A stretch of DNA of 9,152 bases, taken from Oscillospiraceae bacterium. GTDB taxonomy: Bacteria; Bacillota; Clostridia; Oscillospirales; Acutalibacteraceae. Numbering within the stretch: the stretch's first letter is position 1; each line of letters begins with the position of its first letter. The notes beneath the pieces are model-generated. The model saw only the letters and a program-made list of their open reading frames with translations, was not told the DNA's origin and made no database searches. The stretch spans positions 1 through 9,152 of the forward strand of contig JAISII010000193.1 in the NCBI GenBank assembly GCA_031262125.1, in the 5' to 3' direction. Shown here piece after piece: positions 6,634-9,152 of the stretch. The position numbers and the translations under genes are program-made.

Positions 6634-8097
6634 TTGGAAAAGTACGATGTTATAATAATCGGCACAGGTGTTGCCGGGCTGTATGCTGCACTGCATTTTG
6701 AGCAGAGCGTTAGTGTGCTGCTGCTTACCAAAAAAGAAGCAGAGCTTTCTAACAGCTCGTTGGCACAGGGCGGTGTTGCAGCCGTGCTGGACAAAGTTAC
6801 CGATAATTATAAACTCCACATTGCCGACACTTTAATTGCCGGCAACTATAAAAACAACCTTTCGGCGGTAGAAAAGCTTGTTACCGAAGGCCCCAACGAT
6901 GTGCTTGCCCTAAAGGATATGGGCGTAGATTTTGACCGAGACCGTTTTGGGCGGCTGTTGGGCACTTTGGAGGGCGGGCATAGCCGCAACCGTATTGTGC
7001 ATCACAAAGATTCCACCGGTAAAGCCATAGTAAACAAGCTGCTGGAGCTTGTGCTGCAAAAACCTAATGTAACCTTGTGCGATAACACATTGGTTTATGC
7101 GTTGGATAAAGACGACAGCGGGTTTTGCGTTAGCGTTTTGCAAAACGGCGAAAATAAGCAGTTTTTGTGCAACTATTGTATGCTTGCCACAGGCGGAATC
7201 GGGCGGGTTTACAGCTACACTACAAACTCGGCAATTGCCACCGGCGACGGCATAGCGTTTGCCTATTTGCTGGGTGCAAAGGTGCAATACCTCAGCCGTA
7301 TACAGTTCCACCCCACGGCTTTTGCAAAAGCCAAAAACCGAGAACGCTTTTTAATAAGCGAAGCAGTGCGGGGCGAGGGCGGCATTTTGCTAAACTGCAA
7401 CGGCGAGCGTTTTATGGATAATTACGACCCACGGGCAGAGCTTGCCCCACGGGACGTTGTTTCTAATGCGATTATTAAAGAAAGTATTAAAACAAACAGC
7501 CAAAATTTTTATCTGGACATCAGCCATAAACCGGCGGAATTTTTAAAACAGCGGTTCCCGATGATTTATGAAGAGTGTTTGGAACAGGGCGTTGATATTA
7601 CTAAGGAGAAAATCCCGATTTTCCCGTGCCAGCATTACCTTATGGGCGGCATTAAGGTGGATTTGGATGCCCGCACAACAGTAGAGAATTTGTACGCAAT
7701 GGGCGAGTGCTCTAACACGGGGGTACATGGCGAAAACCGCCTTGCAAGCAATTCATTGCTGGAGGCGTTGGTGTTTGCCCGCCGTGCGGCGTACGATATT
7801 GCAAGCCGCATTAAAAACAGAGCCGAAAAAGAAGAAATCGGCGGTTTTCCTCAATATAATTTAAGCGGCAACCCGCTGCCCCCGGGCATACGCACAAAAA
7901 TCCGCCAAATTATTCAAGACACGTTTTTTGTGGTTTTAAAGCAAGAAAAGGTGCAGCAAAGCCTTGCACAAATCGACGAAATTATCAACGACCTAATAAC
8001 CGGCGGATATGCAATTACCCCCGATTTTATAGAAGCACGCAGCCTTGCAATTGTTGCAGGCATAATTTTAACAGAGCTTAGTTTAAATAATAAATAA
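6634..8097 (+). CDS. nadB: L-aspartate oxidase, short at the C-terminus
   Basis: NadB is an FAD flavoprotein that oxidises L-aspartate to iminoaspartate, the first step of de novo NAD synthesis; NadA then condenses it with dihydroxyacetone phosphate to quinolinate. The Rossmann FAD motif GTGVAG is at residues 10-15, then NSSLAQGGVAAV and EGGHSRNRIVHHKDSTG. Residues matching the E. coli active site are present: Glu113 (E121), His226 in QFHPTAF (H244), Arg273 in APRDVVSNAI (R290), His334 in QHYLMGG (H351) and Arg369 in HGENRLASNSLLE (R386). The chain has 487 residues against about 540 in E. coli. It ends LTELSLNNK, before the ESRGxHxR tail usual in this family and in succinate dehydrogenase. 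The start is TTG. It lies 42 bases after gatB, probably in the same operon, with no nadA or nadC in the window. The reading frame closes with two TAA codons. Confidence 0.93.
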   Translation: MEKYDVIIIGTGVAGLYAALHFEQSVSVLLLTKKEAELSNSSLAQGGVAAVLDKVTDNYKLHIADTLIAGNYKNNLSAVEKLVTEGPNDVLALKDMGVDFDRDRFGRLLGTLEGGHSRNRIVHHKDSTGKAIVNKLLELVLQKPNVTLCDNTLVYALDKDDSGFCVSVLQNGENKQFLCNYCMLATGGIGRVYSYTTNSAIATGDGIAFAYLLGAKVQYLSRIQFHPTAFAKAKNRERFLISEAVRGEGGILLNCNGERFMDNYDPRAELAPRDVVSNAIIKESIKTNSQNFYLDISHKPAEFLKQRFPMIYEECLEQGVDITKEKIPIFPCQHYLMGGIKVDLDARTTVENLYAMGECSNTGVHGENRLASNSLLEALVFARRAAYDIASRIKNRAEKEEIGGFPQYNLSGNPLPPGIRTKIRQIIQDTFFVVLKQEKVQQSLAQIDEIINDLITGGYAITPDFIEARSLAIVAGIILTELSLNNK

Positions 8098-8099
8098 TA

Positions 8100-8113
8100 A
8101 TGCAGAATGCAGA
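8100..8113. repeat. Two tandem copies of ATGCAGA after nadB
   Basis: The heptamer ATGCAGA occurs twice head to tail, three bases after the nadB stop. It sits at the boundary between GC-balanced housekeeping DNA and the AT-rich ATPase gene. With only two copies it may be chance, or a remnant of a short intergenic repeat. The 60 bases between nadB and the next gene contain no clear terminator. Confidence 0.4.
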
Positions 8114-8157
8114 AAGGTTTACGAAATAATTAGTAAAACTTAGGGTTGTAATGATTT

Positions 8158-9152
8158 ATGGTTAATATTAAAGAAATAAGAATTAAAAATTTCAGATCAC
8201 TGGTTGATATCACTTTATCTCCGACAAATTTGAATGTGTTTGTAGGTATGAACGATTCCGGCAAATCAAATATTTTAAAAGCTTTGAATTTGTTTTTTAA
8301 TAATCAAACTGACGATAATCGTGAATTTGATTTTAATACAGATTATTCAAAATTAGCCCCCCAAAAAGCAAAAAAAGCAAAAGAAATAAAAATTATTTTA
8401 AAAGTAATAATTCCTAACTCTTACAGAAACAAAGGTGAATATGTTTGGACGAAGGTTTGGAGAGGAGATAAAACAGAACCGTTTTTTGACTCTTTGTATG
8501 ACGACAAAAAAAGCGGAAAAGTATTTACTCCTCGGTCTAAAGCTACTACGTTCTTAGAAAGGATTCAATTTTGTTATGTTCCGGCAACAAAAAGCGGAGA
8601 ATATTTTTCTCGCCTTTTAGGGGAACTTTATGCGACTATATCGCAAGATGCTAAAAGTGATATTAGTGTAAAAACGATTGACTATTCAAATGCAGTGCAG
8701 CTGTTTACATCTCAGATTTCCAACACATTAAGAGATACGATTGGTATCGAAAGTGCGTTAGTAATGCCGCCGAATCAAGTAGATGTTTTTAAGCTTTTTA
8801 CTTTTAAAACAAAAGATGCCAGCCAAAATGATGTTTTTTTAGAGCAACGTGGAGATGGAATTAAGTCACGACATATTCCTGCTATTCTGGAATTTGTTTC
8901 AAAATATAAAAGTACAATTTATCAAAATAGTTCTGTACCTTCTAATACGATTTGGGGGTATGAAGAACCTGAAACAGGAATTGAAATGTCTCGTTGCTTT
9001 GATTGCAGCAAAGAGTTTTTGACCTATTCGAAAGATATAAACATATTTTTAACAACACACTCTCCTGCGTTTTATTCGCTTGAACATGAAAATGACTCAA
9101 AAGTTTTTTATATTAGTAAGAATGATAAGTCAGGCGAGACCACCGCAACGGA
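8158..9152 (+). CDS. OLD/RecF-like AAA-type ATPase, partial, cut by right edge
   Basis: This is an ABC-fold ATPase of the OLD/RecF-like group (COG3593 or AAA_15/AAA_21 type); I do not recognise the exact family. I read 331 codons by hand without a stop. The N-terminus IKEIRIKNFRSL is the group's typical first strand, and the Walker A is GMNDSGKSN (residues 30-38), very like that of the Gabija nuclease GajA as I remember it. A middle region (VWTKVWRGDK, RIQFCYVPATKSGEYFSRLL, 95-153) is followed by the ABC signature LEQRGDGIKSRHI (228-240), Walker B IWGYEEPETGIE (265-276) and the H-loop LTTHSP (298-303), so the core is complete. A C-terminal TOPRIM or other effector domain would lie beyond the window. 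The ATG at 8158 follows an in-frame TGA at 8152, so it is the first possible start; its ribosome site is weak. Base composition is clearly lower in GC than in nadB. Such ATPases are common in anti-phage systems, which is inference here. Confidence 0.85.
   Translation, partial: MVNIKEIRIKNFRSLVDITLSPTNLNVFVGMNDSGKSNILKALNLFFNNQTDDNREFDFNTDYSKLAPQKAKKAKEIKIILKVIIPNSYRNKGEYVWTKVWRGDKTEPFFDSLYDDKKSGKVFTPRSKATTFLERIQFCYVPATKSGEYFSRLLGELYATISQDAKSDISVKTIDYSNAVQLFTSQISNTLRDTIGIESALVMPPNQVDVFKLFTFKTKDASQNDVFLEQRGDGIKSRHIPAILEFVSKYKSTIYQNSSVPSNTIWGYEEPETGIEMSRCFDCSKEFLTYSKDINIFLTTHSPAFYSLEHENDSKVFYISKNDKSGETTAT

Noticed and set aside
8118..8146. Promoter before the ATPase gene (TTTACG, 17 bases, TAGGGT)
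   Set aside because: The -10 matches only three consensus bases and the region is AT-rich, so it is too weak to list as a feature.

Overview
The window looks like chromosome from an anaerobic, Clostridia-type member of the Firmicutes (Bacillota). The grounds are strong AGGAG-type ribosome binding sites, TTG starts used on two genes, a GatCAB amidotransferase operon, a BclA-like collagen-repeat surface protein with a cysteine-rich head, and AT-rich intergenic DNA around moderately GC-balanced genes. No species can be named from this alone.

Layout, left to right. (1) Positions 1-1278, minus strand: the first 426 codons of a collagen-like (Gly-X-Y) protein. It starts at a TTG behind a good GGAGG site and runs off the left edge still inside its repeats. 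(2) Positions 1279-1615: an AT-rich divergent intergenic region holding an extended -10 promoter facing right, a short AT-rich palindrome, and a weak candidate promoter facing left. (3) Positions 1616-8097, plus strand: a tightly spaced run aspS-gatC-gatA-gatB-nadB with gaps of 60, 36, -4 and 42 bases, probably one operon. (4) Positions 8158-9152, plus strand: the first 331 codons of an AT-rich P-loop ATPase of the OLD/RecF-like group, cut by the right edge.

The central operon is built around aspartate. AspRS carries a His that marks non-discriminating enzymes able to mischarge tRNA-Asn. GatCAB would convert Asp-tRNA-Asn (and Glu-tRNA-Gln) to the correct amide form. NadB oxidises aspartate for NAD synthesis. 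This fits an organism that makes Asn-tRNA by transamidation.

The best candidate for an unusual system is the right edge. After nadB, base composition drops sharply, a short tandem repeat occurs, and a complete ABC-type ATPase core of the kind used in Gabija, Septu and other OLD-like anti-phage systems begins. Its effector part, whether a C-terminal domain or a partner gene, lies outside the window, so the system cannot be identified here. The rest of the plus-strand operon is ordinary housekeeping.
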